A stretch of DNA of 64,000 nucleotides, from NCBI RefSeq assembly GCF_000214355.1, contig NC_015577.1:372001-436000 (forward strand), read 5' to 3'. A program made the position numbers and the translations under genes. The notes beneath the pieces are model-generated. The model had not been told where the DNA came from. It worked only from the letters and a program-made list of their open reading frames with translations, and searched no databases. Shown one piece after another: positions 53,965-62,858 of the stretch. Source of the stretch: Leadbettera azotonutricia ZAS-9 (GTDB lineage Bacteria; Spirochaetota; Spirochaetia; Treponematales; Breznakiellaceae). Within the stretch, counting starts at the first letter, position 1. Every line of letters begins with the position of its first letter.

Positions 53965-55755
53965 TCAATGAATCCGGCTTTCAATTTCCAAGTTCCGGCA
54001 AACCGCAGACTTCAACACAATTTCCTCATTGCTTTTCAGGAACCGCCGCAGAAGGTAATCCCGCACCAGCCCCACCGTAACCAGTTTGATAAATACCCCC
54101 AAGCTCCGCACGGGAAGCCCGGTTGACCCGGCTATGTCAGATGTTTCCCGGTAGTATTCCCCTTGATGAACCGTCCCCGCATAATTCCCCGCCTGTTCAT
54201 ACAAGCCCCGAATATACACGTTCCATTTTTCGGCGCTATCCGTTGACCCTGTCTGTTCAATAAGCCGCCGTAACCACCCTGCAAAATACGCCGTTCCATC
54301 CCCGGTTTTAGCGGTTTCAGGCAAAGCCCGGAAAATCCCCCGGCTCCGACTAATCCCGTCATTGCTTCCCGCCGTTGTCCCAATACTCCGGTTATTCCCC
54401 GTACTCCGGTTCGCCGTTGCGGATGAGCGGGCCGTCTCCAACAGGGAGCGATACAATTCCCGGCAATAACCTAATGGCGTAAGTACCCGTAACGTTTCTG
54501 TAATACTCCGGTACATTCCCCGTAGCCAGGGCGTAGTATCCGTCCCCTTTACTTGCGCCGTATGTTTTCTTAAATAACTCGACCCATGCCCCAGGGCCGT
54601 ACCATTCTGCCCATTCATGGTTAAGGTTTTTTTATAGTTCGCCGTCAGCTTCCGGGTGTCGGTCAGTTTCACCCCTTGGGTCAGCATCCGGGTATAGTTC
54701 TGCGCCGAGGTATATTCAAAGTACATGGACATCTTGAAATTCTGGTAGTAGTTGGCATTATAGATAGGGTAAGTATTGGGTATAGTTTCACAATCCCAAT
54801 CATCATGGAAACTTTTCAGGCCGTAGTCAAAACGGGTATACCAAAAATACACCGCCGCCAGCCCAAACCAGATATAAGAGCCGCTTGCGATACTTCCGTT
54901 ACTCTGAAAGGTTCCGCTCCGCCACCCCGCAGGTTTCCCGCTCTTAACTTGCAGGTCAATATAGCTTTCCCCTTTCGATTTCCGGGTCAGAGGTTTGTTG
55001 CTGTTATCGGAATACAAAACCGGGTATCCCCCGGATTCCGGTTCCTCACTACTGTAAACATAAAATTTTGCCGTACAAGTACCGTTAATAGTCTCATTTA
55101 CCAGAAAACGGTTTACCGGCATGGCAATTTCATTCATCAGGGGGATCATTGGTTCAGGTGGATCATTATCCCAAAGATATTGGCTCCCGATAGTATTAGT
55201 CCCGATCACCGGATCGACAATCACCGGATAGGCCGCTTCAGCAAGCCACGTTTCCGGTATCGTGATACAAAGCCTATCCCCGGCAATGGACAAATCCCCC
55301 CACACCCACCGCCCCCGGTTATCAATAATTTTCGGGCGGTGAATATGGCCGAGCTTCCCGGTTCCTTCCCCAATCAGCGTTTCTTTTTTGTAAACCGCAT
55401 AACTGCCTTTCAAAAACGGATCACGGACAAAATCAGGCTGCCGGAAAAAATCGTAGTTTTCCGCACCGTCCATAATCAGGCAAACAGTATTACTCTCCGG
55501 CTCCTTATTCAGAATACAATCGTATTCAAAGCGATCCCCGCCAAGAATCGTAAACCTATGGCTTCGCTTCCGTCCCCGGTAGAGCAGTTGCCGCCTGTTC
55601 CCCCGCAAGGAGAACCCCTCCCCATCATCAGGCGGCCTAAAGCGGAGCGGGGGAACCGATCCCGCTTTTCCCCACCGGGTAAGCCCCCAATCAGGAACTT
55701 CCCGCCCCAAGTCAACGGTAAGCGGAAAGTCCGTCAGGGATTGCCGGAAGGTCAT
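53965..55755 (-). CDS. large phage structural protein (596 aa)
   Basis: Starts on an ATGA overlap with the preceding gene. The N-terminal half is beta-rich (YRGRKRSHRFTILGGDRFEY; YPVIVDPVIGTNTIGSQYLW), with an Asp/Gly/Trp-rich middle. The C-terminal third (about 400-560) has loosely repeated segments with RSLLETARSS, FRALPETAKTG and LRRLIEQTGSTDS. It may be a tail-fibre or baseplate/host-recognition protein; position fits, function is inferred. Confidence 0.72.
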   Translation of the reverse strand: MTFRQSLTDFPLTVDLGREVPDWGLTRWGKAGSVPPLRFRPPDDGEGFSLRGNRRQLLYRGRKRSHRFTILGGDRFEYDCILNKEPESNTVCLIMDGAENYDFFRQPDFVRDPFLKGSYAVYKKETLIGEGTGKLGHIHRPKIIDNRGRWVWGDLSIAGDRLCITIPETWLAEAAYPVIVDPVIGTNTIGSQYLWDNDPPEPMIPLMNEIAMPVNRFLVNETINGTCTAKFYVYSSEEPESGGYPVLYSDNSNKPLTRKSKGESYIDLQVKSGKPAGWRSGTFQSNGSIASGSYIWFGLAAVYFWYTRFDYGLKSFHDDWDCETIPNTYPIYNANYYQNFKMSMYFEYTSAQNYTRMLTQGVKLTDTRKLTANYKKTLTMNGQNGTALGHGSSYLRKHTAQVKGTDTTPWLRGMYRSITETLRVLTPLGYCRELYRSLLETARSSATANRSTGNNRSIGTTAGSNDGISRSRGIFRALPETAKTGDGTAYFAGWLRRLIEQTGSTDSAEKWNVYIRGLYEQAGNYAGTVHQGEYYRETSDIAGSTGLPVRSLGVFIKLVTVGLVRDYLLRRFLKSNEEIVLKSAVCRNLEIESRIH

Positions 55756-56303
55756 TGGCCGAGTATGGTAATTTCCCATTGTATTTGTAATGTATCGCTG
55801 GATGTTACATTGACCACGGGGGTAATTTGAGCGTAGGCCAAACAGTTAGAAGCCGTGGCGTTGCCGTTCAGTAAACAGGCTTCATTTATGCCGTTCACAT
55901 TCAAGGCCCCCGCCGCAAAAGTCGCCCGGTAAATCAGGGTCGTATCCCCAACACTGCCCCAGGCCGCCTTTAATGCGGGGTATCCCGAATCAAGGGCTTT
56001 CATTGATCCGGTAGCGGTATTGCACCGGGTATTCGTCTTGGTACTATTCCCGGTCCAACCCGTACCTACCTGAATAAACCCCGTTGAACTCGTTACCTTC
56101 GCCTTATTGGGACTTACCAGTAAAGCATCGGCAATCAAAGCGTCCCCCTCACGGGTAACAATGTTGTGATGGTGGTAACGCATGGGCCGCCCCGGTATCC
56201 GAAAGAGCCGCCCAAACCATGTCGGCGACCGCCGCTTTACATTCCCGTCCTTATCCAGAACCTGAACCGTAACCATTCCCTTAATCAAAATCCGGTCTCT
56301 CAT
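55752..56303 (-). CDS. phage structural protein (183 aa), tail-fibre-associated type
   Basis: A 183-aa protein with YHHHNIVTREGDALIADALL near the N-terminus, a segment seen in many phage tail proteins that wrap fibre genes, then Gly/Thr/Asn-rich beta sequence. It precedes and is coupled to the 596-aa protein. The exact role is unknown. Confidence 0.68.
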   Translation of the reverse strand: MRDRILIKGMVTVQVLDKDGNVKRRSPTWFGRLFRIPGRPMRYHHHNIVTREGDALIADALLVSPNKAKVTSSTGFIQVGTGWTGNSTKTNTRCNTATGSMKALDSGYPALKAAWGSVGDTTLIYRATFAAGALNVNGINEACLLNGNATASNCLAYAQITPVVNVTSSDTLQIQWEITILGQ

Positions 56304-56585
56304 TTATCGCCCTCCGTAAATCGCAATAGTCCCGGCCCCAATAGCAAGGCCGGATATAAAACAAATCACCCCAGTAATCACGGCGTTTTTAATTCCCTGT
56401 TTTCTTGCGGTTTCATATTTCCCCCGCCATTGATGATTTTCCGCTATAGCCCTGCTTTCCCTCTCAATGGAAGCCAGGGCCGCAGCCTTGGCCGCTTCCG
56501 CCGCCGCCTGTTCTATGGCTTCCTCTGCCGCCGTTGTTAAATCCTCAATCAGCGTGTCGATCTCTAATTCGCTGTATTGCCTCAT
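56304..56585 (-). CDS. small membrane protein of the lysis region
   Basis: From the ATG at 56585 the product is 93 aa: an Ala/Glu-rich helix or coiled coil (DTLIEDLTTAAEEAIEQAAA...) followed by a C-terminal membrane helix (AVITGVICFISGLAIGAG). Its start lies 40 bp inside the preceding ORF. An earlier in-frame Met (56684) would add a hydrophobic N-terminal segment ITATVILMSFLKLPPVFG. It is probably a spanin or holin-like component. Confidence 0.6.
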   Translation of the reverse strand: MRQYSELEIDTLIEDLTTAAEEAIEQAAAEAAKAAALASIERESRAIAENHQWRGKYETARKQGIKNAVITGVICFISGLAIGAGTIAIYGGR

Positions 56586-56832
56586 TCCGCTTTCGGTTGA
56601 ATTCTTCGCTTGCGCTGTCGGCGGCTCCCCGAACACCGGGGGTAGTTTCAAAAAACTCATAAGGATCACGGTTGCGGTAATCATCCTCAATCGCCTGTAT
56701 CTCATTCTGAACCTCCACATATTCAAGCAGTTTCCGGTCCCGCTCATGGAAGAACCGGAACACCGTAATGACCAACACCAGGGCAAGCATACTCACCGCC
56801 CCGGTAATGACCCCCTTAAAAAAATTACTCAT
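56545..56832 (-). CDS. small membrane-anchored protein, possible i-spanin
   Basis: A 95-aa protein with an N-terminal transmembrane helix (VITGAVSMLALVLVITVF) and a charged helical tail, the shape of Rz-like inner-membrane spanins. It overlaps both neighbours by a few to 41 bp. Function is inferred from topology and position only. Confidence 0.6.
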   Translation of the reverse strand: MSNFFKGVITGAVSMLALVLVITVFRFFHERDRKLLEYVEVQNEIQAIEDDYRNRDPYEFFETTPGVRGAADSASEEFNRKRNEAIQRIRDRHAD

Positions 56833-57091
56833 TGCCTATTCCCTTCCAGTGTGATAGAACTTTGAGGCCCACAATTCCAAAAAGCACCATCACCATTACC
56901 GCAAACCATATCCAATCCCGGATAAGCCCCTTCACTAAAAGCCATGTCGCAAGGTACAAACAGAAGGGCTTGAATCCCAGCATTTTAGAGGGCAGGGCAA
57001 TAAGCCGCTTTGCCAAAATCGCCCACAGTTCCCGCCCCGTATGTTCCCAGCTTGCTTTATCAGATATTTGAATACCATCACTATCGCTCAA
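56825..57091 (-). CDS. small membrane protein, holin-like
   Basis: An 88-aa protein with two hydrophobic segments (about 42-56 and 62-80). The frame begins with TTG behind AAGGGGGAAGCG, and there is no in-frame ATG nearby, so TTG is the likely start. Position between the peptidase and Rz-like genes suggests a holin. Confidence 0.62.
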   Translation of the reverse strand: MSDSDGIQISDKASWEHTGRELWAILAKRLIALPSKMLGFKPFCLYLATWLLVKGLIRDWIWFAVMVMVLFGIVGLKVLSHWKGIGNE

Positions 57092-57109
57092 CGCTTCCCC
57101 CTTACCGCT

Positions 57110-57283
57110 TTAGCACATATCAAGAAAATCCCCGCAAACCTTTTTTTCAATCCAGTGTTTTTCTTTGTGGTTCTTTTCGCTTTTTGATTCACTGCAATAG
57201 CAGAGCCGGTTGTTTTTTGTTGACTTCGCGGATACCTTGCAAAACAGGCAGTCAACACAAAATCGTTGTTTTGTCTTTGCCAT
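57110..57283 (-). CDS. 57-aa Cys-rich small protein of the lysis cluster
   Basis: A 57-codon ORF fills the gap between the P60-like gene and the holin-like gene. The product MAKTKQRFCVDCLFCKV continues with RLCYCSESK and ends with VCGDFLDMC: eight Cys in C-x2-C-like clusters, suggestive of a zinc ribbon or knuckle. It starts two bases after the preceding stop. Basic N-terminus, no membrane helix; function unknown. Confidence 0.6.
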   Translation of the reverse strand: MAKTKQRFCVDCLFCKVSAKSTKNNRLCYCSESKSEKNHKEKHWIEKKVCGDFLDMC

Positions 57284-57285
57284 GT

Positions 57286-57810
57286 TTACGCTCCCATGTC
57301 AAAATAGCGGTTCAATTCGCTGTCCAGCCCGTAGCGGTTTTTCCCTTCCCCGGCAAGCCGGGCCAACGCTTCACGGTTCAGCCCCCGGATTGCGCTTGAC
57401 GATCCCCGGTTCCAAAACCAGGCAGACAAACTTTCCAGCCCCTTGATCTGCGCTCCCCCTTCCTGGGAATTAAGAACAACCCCGTCCCCAACCAGTCCGG
57501 CAACATGGGAAGCGATCCCGGTTTTCCCATCTACAAAAAACGCCGCCCGAATATCCGTAGGGCGGGGGTTTATCTTGGTAAACACCCGCTTATACAGATC
57601 ATCCGCCGTAGTCCTGATAAGCAGCCCCGTAGCCGCAAACAGGGCCATGCACACCGCCCCCGAACAATCAGAGCTTTCCGGGTTTTCCTTGCCCCATCCA
57701 TAAGGCGATCCGAATTGCAGCAAAAGAAAATAAATAAACCTGTCCAGTTCATTCATTTTTTCAAATTGCTTTTTTTCATTCTCAAATAATGCATCCCATT
57801 TAATACCCAT
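57286..57810 (-). CDS. NlpC/P60-like cell-wall peptidase (endolysin candidate)
   Basis: A 174-aa protein with YGWGKENPESSDCSGAVCMA holding the catalytic Cys and ASHVAGLVGDGVV holding the His of the NlpC/P60 fold. These enzymes cut gamma-glutamyl-diaminopimelate bonds in peptidoglycan. No signal peptide is present, so release would need the holin-like neighbours. Start chosen at ATG 57810 behind AGAGGTAAGTG. Confidence 0.83.
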   Translation of the reverse strand: MGIKWDALFENEKKQFEKMNELDRFIYFLLLQFGSPYGWGKENPESSDCSGAVCMALFAATGLLIRTTADDLYKRVFTKINPRPTDIRAAFFVDGKTGIASHVAGLVGDGVVLNSQEGGAQIKGLESLSAWFWNRGSSSAIRGLNREALARLAGEGKNRYGLDSELNRYFDMGA

Positions 57811-57813
57811 CAC

Positions 57814-58071
57814 TTACCTCTTGTGCTTAAAAAGATTAACAATGATACTCACCGCCAACGCCGCCGAAGAAATAAAAACACTTACCACCGATAGCCGTTC
57901 CTTGTTCCGTTCCGCCTCCTTCTTTTCCAATTTTTCAACCCGCCCCATGACGTGCAGTTTGAATTCTTTTAGCTCCCCCTTTAGTTCCCGCATTTCCGCA
58001 AGGTTTTCTACCAGTAGCCGCCTGTCCTCATTGGTCATATACTCACCCCCTGTATGCCGTTTTCCCGCCAT
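57814..58071 (-). CDS. coiled-coil membrane protein (XhlA/holin-like)
   Basis: An 85-aa protein with a coiled coil (LVENLAEMRELKGELKEFKL) and one C-terminal hydrophobic helix (VVSVFISSAALAVSIIVNLF) ending KHKR, the layout of XhlA-type phage proteins. An internal Met at 58038 also has a good ribosome-binding site, so two products are possible. Confidence 0.7.
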   Translation of the reverse strand: MAGKRHTGGEYMTNEDRRLLVENLAEMRELKGELKEFKLHVMGRVEKLEKKEAERNKERLSVVSVFISSAALAVSIIVNLFKHKR

Positions 58072-58080
58072 GTTTCCCCC

Positions 58081-59577
58081 CTAAACTAATTCCGTAATCC
58101 GAAACGCCGCCACGAAAGCGGCATCCCGCCTATACCGCAAAGAAAAAGCGTTTATCGTCCCCTTTAATGTTTCTTTGCTTGTCTCAATTTGCACCCTTGC
58201 TCCAATCCGGGCATGGAATAATCCCCGGTGGGTCTTAACCGTAAACTCTCGCCGTTCCTGCAACCGCTCCGTCAGTTCCCGCATGGTCCAGTCCTCATAC
58301 ATGGGAAGGCCGCCTACTGTATCCTCCGAGAAATAGGAACCCGATACATTCAATGCCGCAGTCCCGTATTGGGCGATAGCTTCCGTATCCCGCAAAAAAC
58401 AGGAGCGGTTAAGGTCAAGCACAATAGGCCGCCCACAAATAGAAGCCCGGCGCAAGTCCCCGTCAGTTTCCGTATTCAGGGTGATGATCGCTTTTTCATG
58501 GTGGGTAGTAACGTCATAAGCAGAATACGCAAAAGGCCCACCCTCAAAATCAAGCCGTTCTGTTGCTTCCTCTAGCGTGTCTATCTGGTCGGCGTAAATT
58601 ACCGGGCGTTCCGTACCGCCGTCCTTAATCCGGTACTGCGCTTCATACCCCTGTTGTTGAATATCCCGTAGTACCGTTGACCGGAAAGGATACATCGGCG
58701 TAAGGTCCGTATCGTACAAAACCGGGGGATCGTCATACCGCCAAATTTCCTGTTTTTCCAGAGCAACCGGAATATTTATTTTAAGCCGTACCGTATTCCG
58801 GTAAATTTCCGCTCTGGCCGTTTCCCGCAAGTAAAAGATATGCTCCCCGGTAAAGGTGTAAGAGCAATCGTCAACATTTTCAGTTTCTTGTTGGTAGGGC
58901 GAATGGGCAAAAACTAACGGCTTTTCCGGCGCACATTCCAGATGCGCCCGGTAGGTCTTTGCCAGTTCAGAAAGTTCAGTCCAGATATTTTTCGTCAGCT
59001 TCACGTAGGGTAGGGAAACAGGGATAGTAGCGCAGTCAATATCAGCGGCCTCAATACCCGCCCGCTTCGCAATTAAATGTACCAGCGATTTTTCAGGCCG
59101 TGTTTTATCGCAAATAACCGAGTAGGTGAATACCGCCGGATGTAACCAATCCCGGCTATTTTCTGTTTTCCGTAGCAATGCCGAGCGGTCATGTAAACCA
59201 AGCCGCAAAGTACGCTGCTGTCCCGGCCCCCGTATGTCCTGGAACCCGTTATCGTCCACATACAAAACAAACCGCTGGAACCAGGGCAAACCATCCCCAA
59301 GAGAAAAACTAATCCGTACCTCCCGGCCCGCACCTCTCCCGCCGTTCCCCCCGCAAGCGTAAGTTCCGTAGGTATTATCCAGTAACACTTCCCCCCGTGC
59401 CGTAGTCCCCCCGGACACTTCCTTTAGCCCGTAAAACACGACTTCAATAATGTCATGCTCAAATACCGTTTCAAAAAAGCCGGTATTAGACCAATCAAGG
59501 CTAATCCCCAACCGTACCGGGCTATCTCCCTTTTCAATCGCTTCAAGCAAGGCGTTATCAATATCATAAAATTTCAT
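58081..59577 (-). CDS. phage tail/baseplate protein (498 aa)
   Basis: A 498-aa beta-rich protein in the position of a tail hub or distal-tail/baseplate protein: LEAIEKGDSPVRLGISLDWS at the N-terminus and TVKTHRGLFHARIGARVQIE near the end. There is no tape-measure-like repeat. ATGA overlap with the tail tube gene. Role is inferred from order; the family was not identified. Confidence 0.7.
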   Translation of the reverse strand: MKFYDIDNALLEAIEKGDSPVRLGISLDWSNTGFFETVFEHDIIEVVFYGLKEVSGGTTARGEVLLDNTYGTYACGGNGGRGAGREVRISFSLGDGLPWFQRFVLYVDDNGFQDIRGPGQQRTLRLGLHDRSALLRKTENSRDWLHPAVFTYSVICDKTRPEKSLVHLIAKRAGIEAADIDCATIPVSLPYVKLTKNIWTELSELAKTYRAHLECAPEKPLVFAHSPYQQETENVDDCSYTFTGEHIFYLRETARAEIYRNTVRLKINIPVALEKQEIWRYDDPPVLYDTDLTPMYPFRSTVLRDIQQQGYEAQYRIKDGGTERPVIYADQIDTLEEATERLDFEGGPFAYSAYDVTTHHEKAIITLNTETDGDLRRASICGRPIVLDLNRSCFLRDTEAIAQYGTAALNVSGSYFSEDTVGGLPMYEDWTMRELTERLQERREFTVKTHRGLFHARIGARVQIETSKETLKGTINAFSLRYRRDAAFVAAFRITELV

Positions 59578-60434
59578 TCGATTACTTCCTCACTGGTAGT
59601 AAATACGTCAGCGGAAAAATCCCCCGCGCAGTAGTACCGCAGGGGGCCGATAACCGTATCTCCGGCGTTTATCGCCGTTTCATCAGCCATCAGCACCAGC
59701 CGGGAAAGGTTCAGCCGAAAAGCCCCGTACAAGCGGTAGTCATAATGGTCATGCAGTAGTTGTGCGGTTATTTCCAAAGTCTCAATAATTGGGGGAAGTT
59801 CTGCGCTATTCATAGTCCGGTGTATCCGTACTTCCGTTTGTGTTCCGCCATCTTTCCGGGTAGCAATAGTAAGTCCGTAAATATTTTTATATTCCGTTCC
59901 GTTGATCCGGTACTTAACCCCATCCTCTTTGAAGCGTTCTCCGCTATACACCGCCGCCTTTTCCGGGTAGGGATAGCAAACCGGGGAAAAGTTTCCGGCT
60001 ATATCCAGCTTCAACTTGATAGCCTCACCCCGCATAATCCGCAGTTCAAAATCTTTGACCCGGCACCCCTCATAGAGCGTCCGTACCGCCCCCCGGTCCT
60101 GTATCAAATCAAAGCGCAAGCCGCTTTCCATAGCCGAAAGGTTTACCGTATGGCGGTATAAAACCCGTGTCCCGCTTACAAAAGCCGGAAGCCCCGACCG
60201 TCCCAGGGCCAGCACAAAAAGCAAAGGGGCCGTCTCGATGGAAAGGGGAGTAACCACACAGCCTGTAACCCCCCGGCTCCGCCGTATCGCTCCGCAGTTC
60301 CCGTCCCCCTCAATAGCCGCTTCTTCCTTCAAGATTGATACCGCTTCCCGGATCGTTTCCTCGGAATAGGGCAGCCCCATTTCCCGGTACTGTGTTTTCA
60401 GGGTGATACAACAATCACGGCCTTGTACGCTCAT
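59574..60434 (-). CDS. phage tail tube protein (putative)
   Basis: A 286-aa protein whose order (connector, terminator-like, then this) and segment CRVKDFELRIMRGEAIKLKL resemble siphophage tail tube proteins, where the GC(R)V-x-L motif is typical. It overlaps both neighbours by ATGA junctions. The assignment is by pattern. Confidence 0.65.
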   Translation of the reverse strand: MSVQGRDCCITLKTQYREMGLPYSEETIREAVSILKEEAAIEGDGNCGAIRRSRGVTGCVVTPLSIETAPLLFVLALGRSGLPAFVSGTRVLYRHTVNLSAMESGLRFDLIQDRGAVRTLYEGCRVKDFELRIMRGEAIKLKLDIAGNFSPVCYPYPEKAAVYSGERFKEDGVKYRINGTEYKNIYGLTIATRKDGGTQTEVRIHRTMNSAELPPIIETLEITAQLLHDHYDYRLYGAFRLNLSRLVLMADETAINAGDTVIGPLRYYCAGDFSADVFTTSEEVIE

Positions 60435-60895
60435 ACCGTCATCCCTTCTGTCGTAAGTCGCAGGGTAAAGACCGCTTCCCAGCCTTCGCCGTTAAAAGCC
60501 GTTTTCGGGGAGATGTATTTTTTCGCCGTCAAAACCGCCCGGTCTACCACGCCCCCCAGGGTGGGATCTTCCGCAAGGGCCTTGCCAATCACCGCCCCAT
60601 AAGCGTAGGCGTTCCGTTCACTGTCCGGGCCTTCCGGGATGACCAGTCGGATAGTCAGGGAGTAAGCGTCTAAACGGACAATCCGTTCCTTCTCCGCCCG
60701 TTCACATTCCGAAAGCCGCAGAACAGGCGCAACCGCCCCCACCCCCGCAGGGGCGGCGGACCAGCGGTCCGAAAATTCCAAAGGCGCAATCTGAAATTCC
60801 GATTCCCCCAAAAGTTCATTCACCCGTCCGGTCAGGAGGATTTTTACGGCATTGGTTATGCCTTCTTCTATATATAAATCCCGGTTATCGCTCAT
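60431..60895 (-). CDS. phage tail-terminator-like protein
   Basis: A 154-aa protein coupled by ATGA overlaps on both sides and placed right after the head-tail connector, where tail terminator or completion proteins lie. It contains DAYSLTIRLVIPEGPDSER and WEAVFTLRLTTEG, compatible with the mixed alpha/beta terminator fold. Function is inferred. Confidence 0.6.
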   Translation of the reverse strand: MSDNRDLYIEEGITNAVKILLTGRVNELLGESEFQIAPLEFSDRWSAAPAGVGAVAPVLRLSECERAEKERIVRLDAYSLTIRLVIPEGPDSERNAYAYGAVIGKALAEDPTLGGVVDRAVLTAKKYISPKTAFNGEGWEAVFTLRLTTEGMTV

Positions 60896-61494
60896 ATCAG
60901 CCTTCTCCGATATGGCTCTAAAAGCGTCTTAACATTCTCCGGCATAGACGGTTCCAAATGTTCCCCGTCAGCCTTTAGTCCGTTGCCCCGTACCGCCCCG
61001 GTCATGCCGATACGCCGCCCCCGGTATCGGCTCATGTTCCATGCCGCCAGTTCCAGACACGCCGAGGACAAATCCGGGGGGACTTCCCCGGTCCGGTATC
61101 CCGCCAAATAGTAGATTTTTAGCCCCGAAATCCCCCGGACCAGTTTCACCCCCGGCGAAACCGAGAGGCAAAAAGGCATATCTTCAATTTCCCCGCAATC
61201 CGGGACGGTATGATAAAATTCCGGCTCTACGATTTCCGATTGCGTTAAGGGGTGGGTACGGTACACCGCCAGAATTTCCCGTACCGGGTAATCCTTCAGG
61301 GGGAATTCATACTCACCCGTAAAGGCCGGGAATTCAAAGCGCCGTTTTTTCAGTAACCGCCTATGGCAATATTGCTCAATGGTGTAAGTCGCCGTGATAA
61401 GACAAAACCGGGAAAGGGCATCCTCCCTATCGTCAATAGAAAGCAGGGCCTTAAAATCAGCCAAAGGCATTAAGGTATGTAGGTAATCGGGCAT
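60892..61494 (-). CDS. phage head-tail connector protein (gp6-like)
   Basis: A 200-aa protein with the helical N-terminus of gp6/YqbG-type connectors (ALLSIDDREDALSRFCLITA; EQYCHRRLLKKRRFE) and LKDYPVREILAVYR. It would start the head-tail module, yet nothing to its right encodes portal, capsid or terminase. It begins the phage operon as seen here. Confidence 0.75.
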   Translation of the reverse strand: MPDYLHTLMPLADFKALLSIDDREDALSRFCLITATYTIEQYCHRRLLKKRRFEFPAFTGEYEFPLKDYPVREILAVYRTHPLTQSEIVEPEFYHTVPDCGEIEDMPFCLSVSPGVKLVRGISGLKIYYLAGYRTGEVPPDLSSACLELAAWNMSRYRGRRIGMTGAVRGNGLKADGEHLEPSMPENVKTLLEPYRRRLI

Positions 61495-61734
61495 ATCGGC
61501 CTCCTAATGAAGCCAAAGTAACCCGCTTAAACTGAGATGTAACTAAGGGTTTCCCCTAATTCAGTACGAATTCTGAGCTAAAGCAGCTTGTTTGCGGACA
61601 GCTTTTAACCCCCGTAGGATCACCCTCAAGGAGGTTTGCGGTGGGGTTACTATGAATTTTAACCAAGTGTATAAAAAAGTACACTATTTGGGCATAAATT
61701 TTCAATGTCTTTCAGTCCCCCAATTTTTAACCTG
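61495..61734 (+). other. prophage right boundary region
   Basis: No gene is supported, and the change from GC-rich phage genes to AT-rich DNA occurs here. A short AGTGTA / TACACT inverted repeat lies at 61666-61685, inside a 28-codon ORF (61652-61738) that I do not support. No attachment-site repeat was recognised. Confidence 0.4.
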
Positions 61735-61763
61735 TTGACATTGATATACAGACTGCTCAAAAT
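61735..61763 (+). promoter_or_regulatory. promoter of the NdpA-like gene
   Basis: Consensus TTGACA at 61735-61740, a 17-bp spacer and CAAAAT at 61758-61763, about 65 bp before the start codon at 61830. Confidence 0.55.
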
Positions 61764-61829
61764 ATAGCAGAAGCATAAAATTAGTATAAACTTTGTAATA
61801 TATTATCAACTTGGCAAATGGAGATATAT

Positions 61830-62858
61830 ATGACTATTAACAATCTGATAATCCACAATCTGGCAAAGGAAATTCAAGGCATAGCGTCACTGACACTCTC
61901 AAAAGATGTATTGGGATCATCTGACAAAAAGACTATTTCACTAACCGAAGAATTAAATTCACGCTATCGGAACAATATCACCTATGGGATATTTAGAAAA
62001 AATGAAGATGATGCTGAAACATTTCAAAAGGAATTTGATAAATACCTTAAAAAACGGACAAAGGTTAATTTTATAAAATTCTCAACTAAAACGGTAAATA
62101 TGCTTTATAGCAAAATAAATCCAATTAAGCAAGCAAGAGGTGGCTATTTAGTTTATGCGGATTATACAGATAACAGAAAAAATCAGTTCTTCTCAGTTTT
62201 TTTGATCAGAGATAAAACCGATAAGAGATTCAAAATCAAAGACGGGGTTATTAATATTGATGAGGTTATTTGCGTTGAAACAGACAAACTCGCCATGGCT
62301 TGTAGGATAAATATTAAAAATTATCAAGGTCACAAGACAGGTGATTCTGAAACATATCTTGGCTTTGTAAGTATAAAACAATCAGATACATCTAATTATT
62401 TTTTAGATTGGATAGGATCAGAAAAAAAGGAAAGGGATACTGAAGATACCAGAAATCTTGTCAAAATTTTAAACAATATTGATGTTCCTGATGAAGATGG
62501 GAAACCCATGTCAAAGGAAGGCTTTTGTAGAAAAGCGTATGATATTATACGCTCCTTTGGGAAATCGCCTGTAAATATAAACGCTTTAAGTACGACACTT
62601 TTTGGCGATGAATCAAAACTAAGCAAGTATGCTGAAGAAAATAATATAATATTAAACTCAGAATTTATTCAAGACTCTAAAACAGTTCATAAATTAATTA
62701 GTTTTAGCGTTTTTATTGATAATATCAAACTCGAATTTCCATCAGAATATTATGGTGGAATAGTATCAATTGATGACACTGACCCTGATTTGGTTCTAAT
62801 TCGTTCTGCAAAACTTGCAAGGGAAATAGAGCTAGAGGGATCAGAATGGAAAATTTAA
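61830..62858 (+). CDS. YejK/NdpA-family nucleoid-associated protein
   Basis: A 342-aa AT-rich gene with YejK-like segments: QARGGYLVYADYTDN in place of the YejK GGFVLFCHY region, LGFVSIKQSDTSNYFLDWIG matching the FLKG...DFFMDFLG region, and a similar N-terminus. The ATG at 61830 follows GGAGATATAT; the ATG at 61818 lies within that ribosome-binding site. YejK binds DNA in bacterial nucleoids. Here it is coupled by a 13-bp overlap to a membrane-protein gene next to a prophage, so a membrane-linked DNA-binding defence role is possible but untested. Confidence 0.82.
   Translation: MTINNLIIHNLAKEIQGIASLTLSKDVLGSSDKKTISLTEELNSRYRNNITYGIFRKNEDDAETFQKEFDKYLKKRTKVNFIKFSTKTVNMLYSKINPIKQARGGYLVYADYTDNRKNQFFSVFLIRDKTDKRFKIKDGVINIDEVICVETDKLAMACRINIKNYQGHKTGDSETYLGFVSIKQSDTSNYFLDWIGSEKKERDTEDTRNLVKILNNIDVPDEDGKPMSKEGFCRKAYDIIRSFGKSPVNINALSTTLFGDESKLSKYAEENNIILNSEFIQDSKTVHKLISFSVFIDNIKLEFPSEYYGGIVSIDDTDPDLVLIRSAKLAREIELEGSEWKI

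Noticed and set aside
61495-61830. tRNA gene as phage attachment site
   Set aside because: No cloverleaf or CCA-adjacent arms seen, though a tRNA search program was not run.
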